A stretch of DNA of 64,000 nucleotides from Nocardiopsis sp. MG754419 (GCF_018207095.1 NZ_QOCZ01000002.1:1-64000); one strand, 5' to 3'; shown: positions 26,876 through 35,653, counted from the stretch's first letter. Program-made: numbers and translations. Notes: a model not told the origin generated them from the letters alone.

Positions 26876-28279
26876 ATGCCCGCAGCTTCCTCCGGGCGCG
26901 GAGGAATCCGGCGCTCGGCGGCCGTCGCACTCACCGCGGCGGCCACCCTGCTGACCGGACTCCTCGGCCCGGCGACCGCTCATGCCGACATCCCGCCGTC
27001 CGACAGCGTGACCAGCGACAACGTCGAGCACATCGCCAACGTGCCCAAGCCCGAGGCGGTCAGCAACACCAACTCGGACCTGGCGTTCAGCGGTGACTAC
27101 GTGATCGGCGGCAACTACGACGGGTTCGTCATCTACGACGTCGCCGACCCCGCCGACCCGCGGATCGTCTCCGAGGTCCTGTGCCCGGGCGGGCAGGGTG
27201 ACGTGTCGGTCAGCGGCGACCTGTTGTACTTCGCCGTGGACTACCCGGCGGCGAACGAGGAGTGCGGGGCCCCCGCGGTCCCGGTGACCGACCCGAACGG
27301 GTTCGAGGGCGTCCGGGTCTTCGACATCTCGGACAAGACCCAGCCCGAGTACGTCGCGGCCGTGCGCACCGACTGCGGCTCGCACACCCTCACCCTGGTG
27401 CCGGGCGACGACGAGCGCGAGTACGTGTACGTGTCCTCCTACGCCCCGGCGGCGGAGTTCCCGAACTGTCAGCCTCCGCACGACAAGATCTCCATCATCG
27501 AGGTGCCGCTCGACGACCCGGCCTCGGCCGCGGTGGTCAACGAACCCGTGCTGTTCCCCGACGGCGGCAACCACGACCAGGACGGTCTCCTGCGACCCAC
27601 CGAGGGCTGCCACGACATCACCGCCTACCCGGAGAAGGGCATCGCCGCCGGGGCGTGCATGGGCGACGGCATCCTCATGGACATCTCCGACCCGGTCGAG
27701 CCGGTCGTGACCGAAATCGTGCAGGACGAGAACTTCGCGTTCTGGCACTCGGCGACCTTCACCAACGACGCCGGAACGGTGATCTTCACCGATGAGCTCG
27801 GTGGCGGTGGCGCGGCCACCTGCACCGAGGAGATCGGACCCGAGCGCGGCGCCAACGCCATCTACACGCTGGAGGGCGAGGGCGCCGACAGCACCCTGGA
27901 GTTCGCCTCCTACTACAAGCTGGAGCGCCACCAGGGCGACCAGGTGTGCGTGGCGCACAACGGCTCCCTGATCCCGGTGCCCGGCAAGAACTACTTCGTG
28001 CAGTCCTGGTACCAGGGCGGCGTCGCGATCATCGACTTCAACGACCCGAAGAACCCCAAGGAGATCGGCTTCTGGGACCCCGATGACCGCATCGACCCCG
28101 ACATCGAGAACGGCAGCTCCTGGTCGGCCTACTACTACAACGGCCACGTCTACTCCTCGGACATGCGCCGGGGCCTGGACGTCCTGGAACTGAACGACCC
28201 GCGTCTGCGCCCGGCCGAACGCGTCACCTACGACGAGTTCAACCCGCAGACCCAACCGGTCTACCGCCCCGGCAGGTAG
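26876..28279 (+). CDS. Secreted LVIVD-repeat protein, copy 3 (complete)
   Basis: A 467-residue protein with signal peptide 'RRSAAVALTAAATLLTGLLG...ATAHAD' and LVIVD repeats such as 'GNYDGFVIYDVADPADPRIV' and 'GVRVFDISDKTQPEYV'. All conserved patches seen in copy 1 are present, including 'CGSHTLTLVPG', 'EGCHDITAYP' and 'QSWYQGGVAIIDF', and the segment missing in copy 2 is intact ('SSWSAYYYNGHVYSSDMRRG'). It carries a short insertion 'NHDQDGLLRPTEG' before the 'CHDI' motif. AGGAGAAAGC precedes ATG 26876. It is the best reference for the family in this window. Function is unknown; it is probably an extracellular or surface beta-propeller. Confidence 0.85.
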   Translation: MPAASSGRGGIRRSAAVALTAAATLLTGLLGPATAHADIPPSDSVTSDNVEHIANVPKPEAVSNTNSDLAFSGDYVIGGNYDGFVIYDVADPADPRIVSEVLCPGGQGDVSVSGDLLYFAVDYPAANEECGAPAVPVTDPNGFEGVRVFDISDKTQPEYVAAVRTDCGSHTLTLVPGDDEREYVYVSSYAPAAEFPNCQPPHDKISIIEVPLDDPASAAVVNEPVLFPDGGNHDQDGLLRPTEGCHDITAYPEKGIAAGACMGDGILMDISDPVEPVVTEIVQDENFAFWHSATFTNDAGTVIFTDELGGGGAATCTEEIGPERGANAIYTLEGEGADSTLEFASYYKLERHQGDQVCVAHNGSLIPVPGKNYFVQSWYQGGVAIIDFNDPKNPKEIGFWDPDDRIDPDIENGSSWSAYYYNGHVYSSDMRRGLDVLELNDPRLRPAERVTYDEFNPQTQPVYRPGR

Positions 28280-28294
28280 CACCCGCTCACCGGA

Positions 28295-28329
28295 CGGGGC
28301 GCCGCGCGTGCATCGCGCGCGGCGCCCCG
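28295..28329 (+). terminator. 14-bp hairpin between LVIVD copies 3 and 4
   Basis: CGGGGCGCCGCGCG (28295-28308) pairs perfectly with CGCGCGGCGCCCCG (28316-28329) around a 7-nt loop, 15 nt after the copy 3 stop. Confidence 0.7.
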
Positions 28330-28403
28330 CGGTGCACCCCCGGCCCGGCCCGTCGCGACGGACCGGGCCTCGATCGCTCCCCTCCACAACCGAAAAGAGG
28401 ACC

Positions 28404-29710
28404 ATGCGCACTCCCACGCGTCGTGTGGCGGCGTTCGCCGCGGCCGCGGCCACGGCGCTGCTGACCGGGCTGCTCGGCCCGGCGGCCGCCCACGCGGACA
28501 CCCCTCCCTCCGACGACATCAGCAGTGACCACGTCGAACTCGTGGCCAACGTCGCCAAGCCCGAGGCCGTGAGCAACGTCAACTCGGACCTGGCGTTCAG
28601 CGGCGACTACGCCATCGGCGGCAACTACGACGGGTTCGTCGTCTACGACATCTCCACGCCCGAGGACCCGCGGATCGTCTCCGAGGTCGTCTGCCCGGGT
28701 GGTCAGGGCGACGTCGCGGTCAGCGGCGACCTGCTCTACTTCGCCGTGGACTACCCGCGTGCGAGCGACGAGTGCGGTGCCCCGTCGGTGCCCACCACGG
28801 ACCCGAACGGGTTCGAGGGCATCCGGGTCTTCGACATCTCCGACAAGGCGGCCCCCGAGTACGTCGCCGCCGTGCCCACCGACTGCGGCGCCCACACCCT
28901 CACGCTCGTCCCCGGCAAGGACGGCGCCCACGAGTACGTGTACGCGTCCTCGTACTCGCCCCACGTGAACTTCCCGAACTGTCAGCCCCCGCACGACAAG
29001 ATCTCCATCGTCGAGATCCCGCTCGACGACCCCGCCTCGGCGGCCCTGGCGGCCGAGCCCGTGCTGTTCCCCGACGGGGGACACCGCTCGACCAGCGGCT
29101 GCCACGACATCACCGCCTTCCCCAGCGAGGACATCGCCGCCGCGGCCTGCATGGGCGACGGCGTGATGCTCGACATCTCCGACCCGCTGGAACCGGTCGT
29201 GACCGAGGTCGTCCAGGACCCGAACTTCGACTTCTGGCACTCGGCGACCTTCACCAACGAGGGCCGGAACGTCCTGTTCACCGATGAGCTCGGCGGCGGT
29301 GGCGCCCCCACCTGCACCGAGGAGATCGGACCCGAGCGCGGCGCCAACGCCATCTACGCGCTGTCCGGTGAGGGGGACGACACCACCCTCGAATTCCAGA
29401 GCTACTTCAAGATCGACCGCCACCAGGGCGACCAGGTCTGTGTCTCGCACAACGGCTCGCTCATCCCGGTTCCGGGTCAGGACTTCTTCGTGCAGTCCTG
29501 GTACCAGGGCGGTGTGTCGGTGATCGACTTCAACGACCCGAAGAACACACCTGGTCGGCGTACTACTACAACGGTTACGTCTACTCCTCCGACATCGAGC
29601 GGGGCCTCGACGTGATCAAGCTGACCGACCCGCGTCTGCGCGCGGCCGAGCGCGTCACCTACGACGAGTTCAACCCGCAGACCCAACCGGTCTACCGTCC
29701 CGGCCGCTGA
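28404..29710 (+). pseudogene. LVIVD-repeat gene, copy 4, frameshifted by a deletion
   Basis: It starts at ATG 28404 ('RTPTRRVAAFAAAAATALLTG' signal region) and reads as an intact paralogue for 381 codons to 'VIDFNDPKN' (29546). After that the frame continues only as 'TPGRRTTTTVTSTPP...' and stops at 29615. Two bases on, another frame resumes the family sequence: 'TWSAYYYNGYVYSSDIERG', '...DEFNPQTQPVYRPGR', stopping at 29710. Against copy 3, 61 nt are missing, which breaks the frame. The break falls at exactly the same point as the deletion in copy 2. The truncated product (403 residues) might still be exported. A sequencing or assembly error is an alternative. Confidence 0.75.
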
Positions 29711-29725
29711 TCCGGCGGGGACCGA

Positions 29726-29754
29726 GCGGGGTGGGGGAACCGTCCCCACCCCGC
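29726..29754 (+). terminator. Hairpin after LVIVD copy 4
   Basis: GCGGGGTGGGG (29726-29736) pairs with CCCCACCCCGC (29744-29754), 11 bp, 16 nt after the original family stop codon. It closes the LVIVD array. Confidence 0.65.
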
Positions 29755-29776
29755 ACCCATGAGATCCGTCATGGGT
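29755..29776. promoter_or_regulatory. Inverted repeat upstream of the ABC/two-component operon
   Basis: ACCCATGA (29755-29762) and TCATGGGT (29769-29776) form a perfect 8-bp inverted repeat with a 6-nt centre (GATCCG), about 78 nt before the ATPase start. Size and spacing suit a dimeric regulator such as the operon's own LuxR-type response regulator; binding is inferred. A second loose pair, TGGTCC...GGACCA, follows at about 29819-29844. Confidence 0.4.
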
Positions 29777-29853
29777 GGTCCTCCGCCCCGGTCACATCGG
29801 GCCGGTGACTAGTGCGCATGGTCCTCGGCACCTGATCGGACCAGGCTGGGGAC

Positions 29854-30837
29854 ATGCTCACGACGACGAGAACATCGGCCCCCGACCCCCCGACCGCGTC
29901 CGCCGTCCGGGTGCGCGACCTCGCGTGCTCCTACGGGGACGTCCGCGCCGTGCGCGGAGTCTCCTTCGACATCGTCCCCGGAGAGCTCTTCGCCCTCCTC
30001 GGCACCAACGGGGCAGGCAAGACCACGACCATCGAGGCGCTGGAGGGATTCCGGAACCCCACCGCCGGCACCGTCCGCGTCCTGGGGCTGGACCCCCGCC
30101 GGCGCCGCCGCGCGCTCCAGGGGCGGGTGAACGCCGTCCTGCAGGAGAGCGGCACCTTCGCCGACCTCACCGTCATCGAGACCATCGAGCTGGTCCGGCG
30201 TACATCCGGACGCCGCCGCGACCTGGACGAGGTCCTGTCGGCCGTCGACCTCACCGGTCGGGCCGGCGCCCGGGTCGGCCACTTGTCCGGGGGCCAAAAG
30301 CGCCGTCTGGACCTGGCCCTGGCCGTCGTCACCCGTCCCGAGGTGCTGCTGCTGGACGAGCCCACCACCGGCATGGACCCCGAGGCGCGCCGCACCGTCT
30401 GGGCCCTCATCGCCGAACTGATCCGTGAGGGCACCGCCATCCTGTTGACCACCCACTACCTGGAGGAGGCCGAGCGCCTCGCCGACCGGATCGCGGTGAT
30501 GCACCACGGTCGGATCGAGGTGGCCGGGACCCTGGACCAGGTCCTGGCCGGGCACGGCGACCGGATCTCCTTCCGGCTGGAGGGGAGCCCGCCGGAGGAT
30601 CCACCGGTCCTGCCCGGCGCCGAGGCCGTCGTCGAGGGGGAGCGCGTGACCTACACGGTCGACGGAGCCGACCACGCACGTCGGGCGCACCGGGCGATGG
30701 CGGCCCTGGGCACCTGGGCGGACCGGCACCGCCTGGACCTGCTCGACCTGGCCCTGCACCGTGCCTCACTGGAGGACGTCTTCCTCCGCGTCGCGGACGG
30801 ACACGAGATCCCCACCCCGACGGGAGTGAGCCGATGA
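29854..30837 (+). CDS. ABC transporter ATP-binding protein (DrrA type)
   Basis: A 327-residue cytoplasmic ATPase of an ABC-2 exporter. It shows Walker A 'GTNGAGKTTT' (about residue 50), Q-loop 'VLQESGTF', signature 'LSGGQKRRLDL', Walker B 'LLLDEPTTGMDP' and switch His in 'LLTTHYLEEAE'. A C-terminal domain (about 230-327) follows, as in DrrA/antibiotic-export ATPases. ATG 29854 opens the frame. Its stop overlaps the permease start by 4 nt (ATGA). It is followed by a histidine kinase and response regulator in the same operon, an arrangement often tied to stress- or drug-responsive export. Confidence 0.93.
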   Translation: MLTTTRTSAPDPPTASAVRVRDLACSYGDVRAVRGVSFDIVPGELFALLGTNGAGKTTTIEALEGFRNPTAGTVRVLGLDPRRRRRALQGRVNAVLQESGTFADLTVIETIELVRRTSGRRRDLDEVLSAVDLTGRAGARVGHLSGGQKRRLDLALAVVTRPEVLLLDEPTTGMDPEARRTVWALIAELIREGTAILLTTHYLEEAERLADRIAVMHHGRIEVAGTLDQVLAGHGDRISFRLEGSPPEDPPVLPGAEAVVEGERVTYTVDGADHARRAHRAMAALGTWADRHRLDLLDLALHRASLEDVFLRVADGHEIPTPTGVSR

Positions 30838-31658
30838 GCACCACGGACGCACCGGTCCGGGTCGGTCCGGCCCGCCAGATCCAGGTGTACTCGCGAGCCG
30901 AGCTCACCCTGTTCTGGCGCTACCGCACCGCCGTCTACTTCGCCCTGTTCCCTCTGGCCCTGGCCATGATGGGGCTGTTGCAGGCGGGGACGGAGATCGC
31001 CCCCGGGGTCGACGCGGGCGCCTACTTCACCGCGGGCTCGCTGATGCTGCCCCCGCTGTTCCTGTCCATCATGCACCTGACCAACGTGGTCACCTCCCGG
31101 CGCGAACAGTTCGTCCTCAAACGCCTGAGGGTGTCCGGCACCCCGGCCACGGTGGTGTTCGGGGCGTTGATCGTCTCGGTGCTGGTGGTCACGGCGGTCA
31201 TCTCGCTGGTCATCGGGGTGGTCCTGCTGCGCCGGTACGACCTGGCACCGGCCGATCCGCTCCTGGTGGTGCTGCCGATCGTCCTGGTGACGGTGGCGGT
31301 CTCCCTGTTCTCGATCGCCTTCACCCGGCTGTGCCGCAACGCCGAGAGCGCCCAGATGATCTGTATGGTTCCTCTGATGCTCTTCTACCTGCTGAGCGGG
31401 ATGGCGTTCCCCCTGGCCTCGCTTCCGGACCGCCTGGCCGATCTGGCCCGCTTCCTCCCGGGCGCCCCCGGTGTCGACATCGTCACCAGCGCCTACTTCG
31501 GTCGCGACTTCACCGGCGCGGGCGACGGCACCCGGGTGCTCGCCGGTGCGGAACTGTGGGCCGCCGCCGTGCCGGGGCTGCTGGTGATCCTCGCCTGGCT
31601 GGTGCTCTCCGCCTTCCTCGTGCGTTTCGTGCGGTGGGACCCGCGAGGCACGCGGTGA
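30834..31658 (+). CDS. ABC-2 type permease
   Basis: A 274-residue integral membrane protein with about six hydrophobic helices ('FALFPLALAMMGLLQAG', 'VVFGALIVSVLVVTAVISLV', 'VTVAVSLFSIAFTRL', 'MICMVPLMLFYLLSGMAFPL', 'LLVILAWLVLSAFLV'). 'FVLKRLRVSGTPATVVFGAL' and 'LSGMAFPLASLPD' are typical of the ABC-2 membrane family. It partners with the upstream ATPase; the exported substrate is unknown. It overlaps both neighbours by 4 nt, so the four genes are translationally coupled. Confidence 0.9.
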   Translation: MSTTDAPVRVGPARQIQVYSRAELTLFWRYRTAVYFALFPLALAMMGLLQAGTEIAPGVDAGAYFTAGSLMLPPLFLSIMHLTNVVTSRREQFVLKRLRVSGTPATVVFGALIVSVLVVTAVISLVIGVVLLRRYDLAPADPLLVVLPIVLVTVAVSLFSIAFTRLCRNAESAQMICMVPLMLFYLLSGMAFPLASLPDRLADLARFLPGAPGVDIVTSAYFGRDFTGAGDGTRVLAGAELWAAAVPGLLVILAWLVLSAFLVRFVRWDPRGTR

Positions 31659-32791
31659 ACGCCTCCACCGACGACGAGCGTCTGCGCCGCACCCGATGGG
31701 TGGTGGTGCGCACGCTCGCCGGCATGGCCTCGGGACTGCCGCTCATGGTGCTGCTCCAGTGGTACCTGAGCGGCACCCCGGGCCCGGCGGGACTGGTCAC
31801 CGCACTCCTGCCGGCCACGGCGGCGGGCGCGCTCGCGCTCTGGCTGACGCTGCGCCACGCGCTGGCCCTCGGGGAACGGCCCCTGCCCCTGTACGCGTCC
31901 TCCTTCGTGGCGTCGGTCGCCGCGGTGTGGATCCTGTTGCCGGGGGCGGCGGCGCTGGTGGTGCCGACGGTCTGGTGGGGGATGACGACCCCGGCCGTGC
32001 CCCGTCGGTGGAGCGCGCCCACCGGCGTGGTGCTGTTGGCGCTGCCCTGGGCGCACGCCGCGCTCGCCGGTGCACCGACGCCCTCCCCGCTCTGGTTCCC
32101 GGTCATGCTCGTCCTCGCCGGGGTGATGCTCACCGGGCACCGGATGAACCTGCGGATGTGGGAACTGTCGCGGGAGGTGGTGGCCGGCCGCCACGTCCGC
32201 GAACGGCTCGCGGCCAGTGAGGAGCGCCTGCGCATCGCACGCGACATCCACGACCTGCTCGGACATCGTCTGTCCGGGATCGCGGTCCGCAGCGAACTCG
32301 CCGCGCGACTGGCCGAGGCCACCCCGGAGCGGGCCGCCCACGAGATGCGGATCGTCCAGGACGAGGCCCGCCGCGCGTTGCGCGAGGTGCGCTCCACCGT
32401 GAGCGGCTACCGCGACGTCGACCCCGCCGAGGAACTGGAGGGCGCCCGTGAGGTGCTCGCCGCCGCCGGGGTCCACCTCACCGTCACCGGTGATCCCCGG
32501 GACATCCCCGCGCCCCTGCGCACCACAGCGGCCTGGGTCGTCCGCGAGGCGGTGACCAACGTCGTCCGCCACAGCGAGGCCCGCCACTGTGAGATCACCC
32601 TGGACGCCGACGGTGCGTTCACCCTCCAGGTCGTCAACGACGGAGCCCCCGCACACCGGGGGAGCGGTAGTGGTCTGCTCGGCCTGACCCAACGGGTCGC
32701 GGCGGAGGGCGGCACACTGGAGGCCGGCGCTGAGGACGGCGGGCGCTTCCGTCTGAGCGTGGTCGTTCCCCGAGCGGAGGTGGCACGGTGA
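31655..32791 (+). CDS. Sensor histidine kinase (NarL/DesK type)
   Basis: A 378-residue membrane kinase. Residues about 20-150 hold four to five membrane helices with short loops, so it probably senses within or near the membrane. A HisKA_3 domain follows with phospho-acceptor His199 in 'ARDIHDLLGHRLSG', then a HATPase domain with 'VREAVTNVVRHSEA' (N box) and 'GSGSGLLGLTQRV' (G box). GTG 31655 is chosen because it overlaps the permease stop (GTGA), although the frame is open upstream. The overlap with the response regulator start makes it the direct cognate kinase. Confidence 0.92.
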   Translation: MNASTDDERLRRTRWVVVRTLAGMASGLPLMVLLQWYLSGTPGPAGLVTALLPATAAGALALWLTLRHALALGERPLPLYASSFVASVAAVWILLPGAAALVVPTVWWGMTTPAVPRRWSAPTGVVLLALPWAHAALAGAPTPSPLWFPVMLVLAGVMLTGHRMNLRMWELSREVVAGRHVRERLAASEERLRIARDIHDLLGHRLSGIAVRSELAARLAEATPERAAHEMRIVQDEARRALREVRSTVSGYRDVDPAEELEGAREVLAAAGVHLTVTGDPRDIPAPLRTTAAWVVREAVTNVVRHSEARHCEITLDADGAFTLQVVNDGAPAHRGSGSGLLGLTQRVAAEGGTLEAGAEDGGRFRLSVVVPRAEVAR

Positions 32792-33393
32792 TCCGGATCC
32801 TCCTGGCGGAGGACGCGCACCTGGTGCGCGGGGCCATCGCCGCCCTGTTGGACCTGGAACCCGATCTGGAGGTGGTGGGCCAGACCGGCCGGGGCGACGC
32901 GGTGGCCGACCTGGTCGCACGGCACCGACCCGACGTGGCGGTGCTCGACGTCGAGATGCCCGGCACCGACGGGCTGAGCGTCGCGGAACTCCTGGCGGAG
33001 ACCGCCCCCGACTGCGCCGTCGTGGTGCTCACCGGGTTCGGACGCCCCGGCTACCTGCGCCGCGCCGTCCGGGCGGGGGTGCGGGGGTTCCTGCACAAGG
33101 ACGCGCCCGTGACCGAGCTGGCCCAGGCCGTGCGCGTCGTGCACGCGGGCGGGCAGAGCATCGACCCGGAGCTGGCCACGGCGGCGATGACCGCGGGGGT
33201 GAGCCCGTTGACCCGGCGCGAGACCGAGGTCCTGCGCGCCCTGTCCCGGGGGGTCGGTTTCACGGAGGTCGCGCGCGCCCTCGACATCGCCGAGGGCACC
33301 GTCCGTAACCACGTGTCCGCGGCCATCGCCAAGACCCGCGCCGAGAATCACATCGGCGCCGTCCGTGTCGCCCAGGACATGGGCTGGCTCTGA
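32788..33393 (+). CDS. LuxR/NarL-family response regulator
   Basis: A 201-residue regulator. The receiver domain (1-120) has the acidic pair in 'LLAEDAHLV', phospho-acceptor Asp54 in 'VAVLDVEMPGTDG' and Lys in 'FLHKDAPV'. The C-terminal LuxR-type helix-turn-helix (about 137-197) includes 'LTRRETEVLRALSRG' and 'EVARALDIAEGTVRNHVS'. The GTG start overlaps the kinase stop. Its likely target is its own ABC operon; the inverted repeat at 29755-29776 is a candidate site. It ends 4 nt from the convergent Rpn-like gene. Confidence 0.93.
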   Translation: MIRILLAEDAHLVRGAIAALLDLEPDLEVVGQTGRGDAVADLVARHRPDVAVLDVEMPGTDGLSVAELLAETAPDCAVVVLTGFGRPGYLRRAVRAGVRGFLHKDAPVTELAQAVRVVHAGGQSIDPELATAAMTAGVSPLTRRETEVLRALSRGVGFTEVARALDIAEGTVRNHVSAAIAKTRAENHIGAVRVAQDMGWL

Positions 33394-33397
33394 GCCG

Positions 33398-34258
33398 TCA
33401 GTCGAAGAGGTCCTCGGGGCGCTCCACCCGCACAGCCCCGGGGATCCACCGCTCGAGGGTCGCCAGGTCGGCGCAGGAGGTGATGCGCTCGCGGGTCGTG
33501 GCCGACAGGTCGAACCCGCGGGCCTCCAAGACGGAGATGACGTTCTTGGCGGCCTCGAGCGTCCGGCCCTCCTCGCGCCCGATCCCGACGTACTTGCGGG
33601 CGAAGTCGCTCTGCCACTCGTAGGTTTCCACGGCCATCAAGGTCTCCATCTCCTTCCGAGCGGCCTCGTTGAGACCGGCGAGCAGGTAGTCATAATAGAA
33701 CGTTCGGTTCTCGGGGGCCGTGGAGTTCAGTGCCTCCACCACGGTCCTCAGCGTCTCGGGGTCGTCGTCGCCGTGTGCCCTGGCGGACAGCACGGCCAGT
33801 TCGGGCAGTGCGCGGGCCTGGTCCTCCCCGGTGATCCTGGGCATCCGACCCGGCCCGATGGTGAGAGGTTCCAGATCGAAGCCCGGGTGTCCGGTGCGGA
33901 TCGGACGCGCGCACCATGCCGCCACGGTGTCGGTCGGACACAGGACCAGCAGCATGGTCGGGCACTTCAGGCGAACGTGCAGGGTGACCAGATAGGCGGG
34001 CCAACTTCGCCGTTTGGCCTGGTCATGACCGTGTTGGCGTTCGACCACCACCGCCATGACGTTCTCAGTGCCGTCGCGCAGCACCACGGCGCCGTCGCCG
34101 TTGAACTCCTTGGGGTCGCAGTTGGTCAACACCGAACTGGTGTTGAGCGCCTCGGTGTGAGTGGGTACCTCGAGGCCCAGGGACTCCAGCAGGACCGGGG
34201 CCAGGGCGGGCTGGTTCTGCACCAGGCGCAGGGGAATCTCGTGTTCTCGTGTCGGCAT
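33398..34258 (-). CDS. Rpn/PD-(D/E)XK nuclease-like protein
   Basis: A 286-residue protein of a type frequent in many copies in Streptomyces-like genomes. Asp in 'FNGDGAVVLRDG' followed by 'VMAVVVERQHGHDQAKRRSW' gives a D...E-x-Q pattern of the PD-(D/E)XK fold used by Rpn (recombination-promoting nuclease) proteins. The C-terminal part is helical ('ALNSTAPENRTFYYDYLLAG', 'EEGRTLEAAKNVISVLEARG'). The role is unknown; DNA cleavage is inferred from the family. Base composition is somewhat lower in G+C than its neighbours ('TCATAATAGAACG' patch), which hints at acquisition. The ATG start is at 34258. Confidence 0.7.
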   Translation of the reverse strand: MPTREHEIPLRLVQNQPALAPVLLESLGLEVPTHTEALNTSSVLTNCDPKEFNGDGAVVLRDGTENVMAVVVERQHGHDQAKRRSWPAYLVTLHVRLKCPTMLLVLCPTDTVAAWCARPIRTGHPGFDLEPLTIGPGRMPRITGEDQARALPELAVLSARAHGDDDPETLRTVVEALNSTAPENRTFYYDYLLAGLNEAARKEMETLMAVETYEWQSDFARKYVGIGREEGRTLEAAKNVISVLEARGFDLSATTRERITSCADLATLERWIPGAVRVERPEDLFD

Positions 34259-34408
34259 CGGGCTTCCTGGGATACGGGCGCGGTCGAGCGCACCCCGAAC
34301 GGGGCCTCGACCGGCGAGGGGCGGCCGGGAACGAGAGTGCCCTGTTCTCCACCGATCCGTGGGCGTTTTCGAGGATGCGCCGAGTATGTGTGCGACCGGA
34401 ACCGCGGA

Positions 34409-35653
34409 TCAGCGGGGGTCGAACAGCCGGTCGGTGGGCACGTCCAGGATCTCCGTCATACGACCGGTGAAGTACACCGTGCCCAGGGCCAGCACGCGGT
34501 CGCCCAGGGCGGCGACCGCGTCGGGCGTGAGACTCTCGGCGTCCACCCGCTCCCAGTGCGCGGGCAGGTCGTGCTCGAAGCGCAGGTGCGCCTCGGGCAG
34601 ACGGACCGCCGACACGGCCTGTCCCTCCAGCGCGGCCACGGCACCGGAGACGTCCTTGTGGTCGGGCAGGCACAGCAACACGTGGTCCACCCCGCCCCAG
34701 CGGGCGCGTGCCTGTTCCAGGGCGGTCGCCACCCCCACACGATCGATGGCCGAGTCCACCAGCACGCGAGCGGTGGAGCCGCCCGGTACGGGGTGTTCGG
34801 ACAACCGGGCCGGCAGGTGCAGGGTGCCCAGGACCCGGTGCAGGCGGTCGACCGGCGCGGGCCCGTGACCGTGGAGTTCGAGCATGCGGGTGGCGGCTGC
34901 CACGCCCAGCACGCCCGAGGCGGCGGACAGCCCCGGTGGCCGTAGAGCGACGGGCGGCGCGGTGTCGGGCGCGTCCGGGTCCACCACCTCGGGGGTCACC
35001 CGGCCGGAGGTGACCTCGGACAGGGTCCGCTCCACGACGGGGGCGACCTCCGGGCTCTGCGGCAGGCTGACCAGGGCGCGGGTGCGTTCACCCGCCACGC
35101 GGGTCTTCTCCCGGGCGATCTCGGCCACGGTGTCGCCGAGGACCCCCACGTGCTCGGCGAAGACCATGCCGAGCGCCACGACCTCGGGGTCCACCAGGCG
35201 CAGTTCGTCCCGGTGGCCCCCCATGCCCGCCTCCAGGACGCACACGTCCGCGTCGATCTCGCGCGCCTTGAGCAGCCCGGCGACCAGGAACAGCCCGCTC
35301 GGAGCCAGGTAGCCGTCACTCTCGGGCAGGTGTGCTCGGGCGGCGTCGATCTCCGCTCCGAGGGCGTCCAACGCGGCGTCGGTGATCGAGGTCCCGTCGA
35401 CCCGCACGCGTTCGCGGTACCCCCGGAAGCTCGGTCCCGTCACCAGGACCGTGCGCAGACCCGCCGCGGACAGCGTCGCCGCGGCCACGGTCGCCGTGCT
35501 CCCCTTGCCCTTGGAACCCACCACCCCCAGCACGGGCGTGTGCGCGTCGGACAGGCCCAGGGTCGTCAGCAGGGAGGCGGCACGGTCCAGGCTCCGGGTC
35601 CGTCCCGGCGTCCGTGCGGCCCACTCGGAGAAGAAGGGGTCAAGGCTCGGCAT
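34409..35653 (-). CDS. FolC-like Mur ligase family protein (second, divergent paralogue)
   Basis: A 414-residue ATP-dependent ligase-like protein. The P-loop 'VVGSKGKGSTATVAA' replaces the 'GTNGKTST' of true FolC. 'CVLEAGMGGHRDELR' corresponds to the FolC 'VEVGLGGxxDxTN' motif, and 'AEHVGVLGDTVAEIAREKTR' to 'IGxDHxxxLGxTxxxIAxEK'. So the fold and ATP site are conserved, but substrate residues differ. It may be a folylpolyglutamate synthase paralogue or act on another substrate. ATG 35653 matches the family start. It is transcribed divergently from folC (111 bp between starts), with the Rpn-like gene downstream. Confidence 0.82.
   Translation of the reverse strand: MPSLDPFFSEWAARTPGRTRSLDRAASLLTTLGLSDAHTPVLGVVGSKGKGSTATVAAATLSAAGLRTVLVTGPSFRGYRERVRVDGTSITDAALDALGAEIDAARAHLPESDGYLAPSGLFLVAGLLKAREIDADVCVLEAGMGGHRDELRLVDPEVVALGMVFAEHVGVLGDTVAEIAREKTRVAGERTRALVSLPQSPEVAPVVERTLSEVTSGRVTPEVVDPDAPDTAPPVALRPPGLSAASGVLGVAAATRMLELHGHGPAPVDRLHRVLGTLHLPARLSEHPVPGGSTARVLVDSAIDRVGVATALEQARARWGGVDHVLLCLPDHKDVSGAVAALEGQAVSAVRLPEAHLRFEHDLPAHWERVDAESLTPDAVAALGDRVLALGTVYFTGRMTEILDVPTDRLFDPR

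Noticed and set aside
25440-29710. LVIVD array as a mobile element
   Set aside because: No transposase, integrase or terminal inverted repeats flank it; tandem duplication explains the layout.
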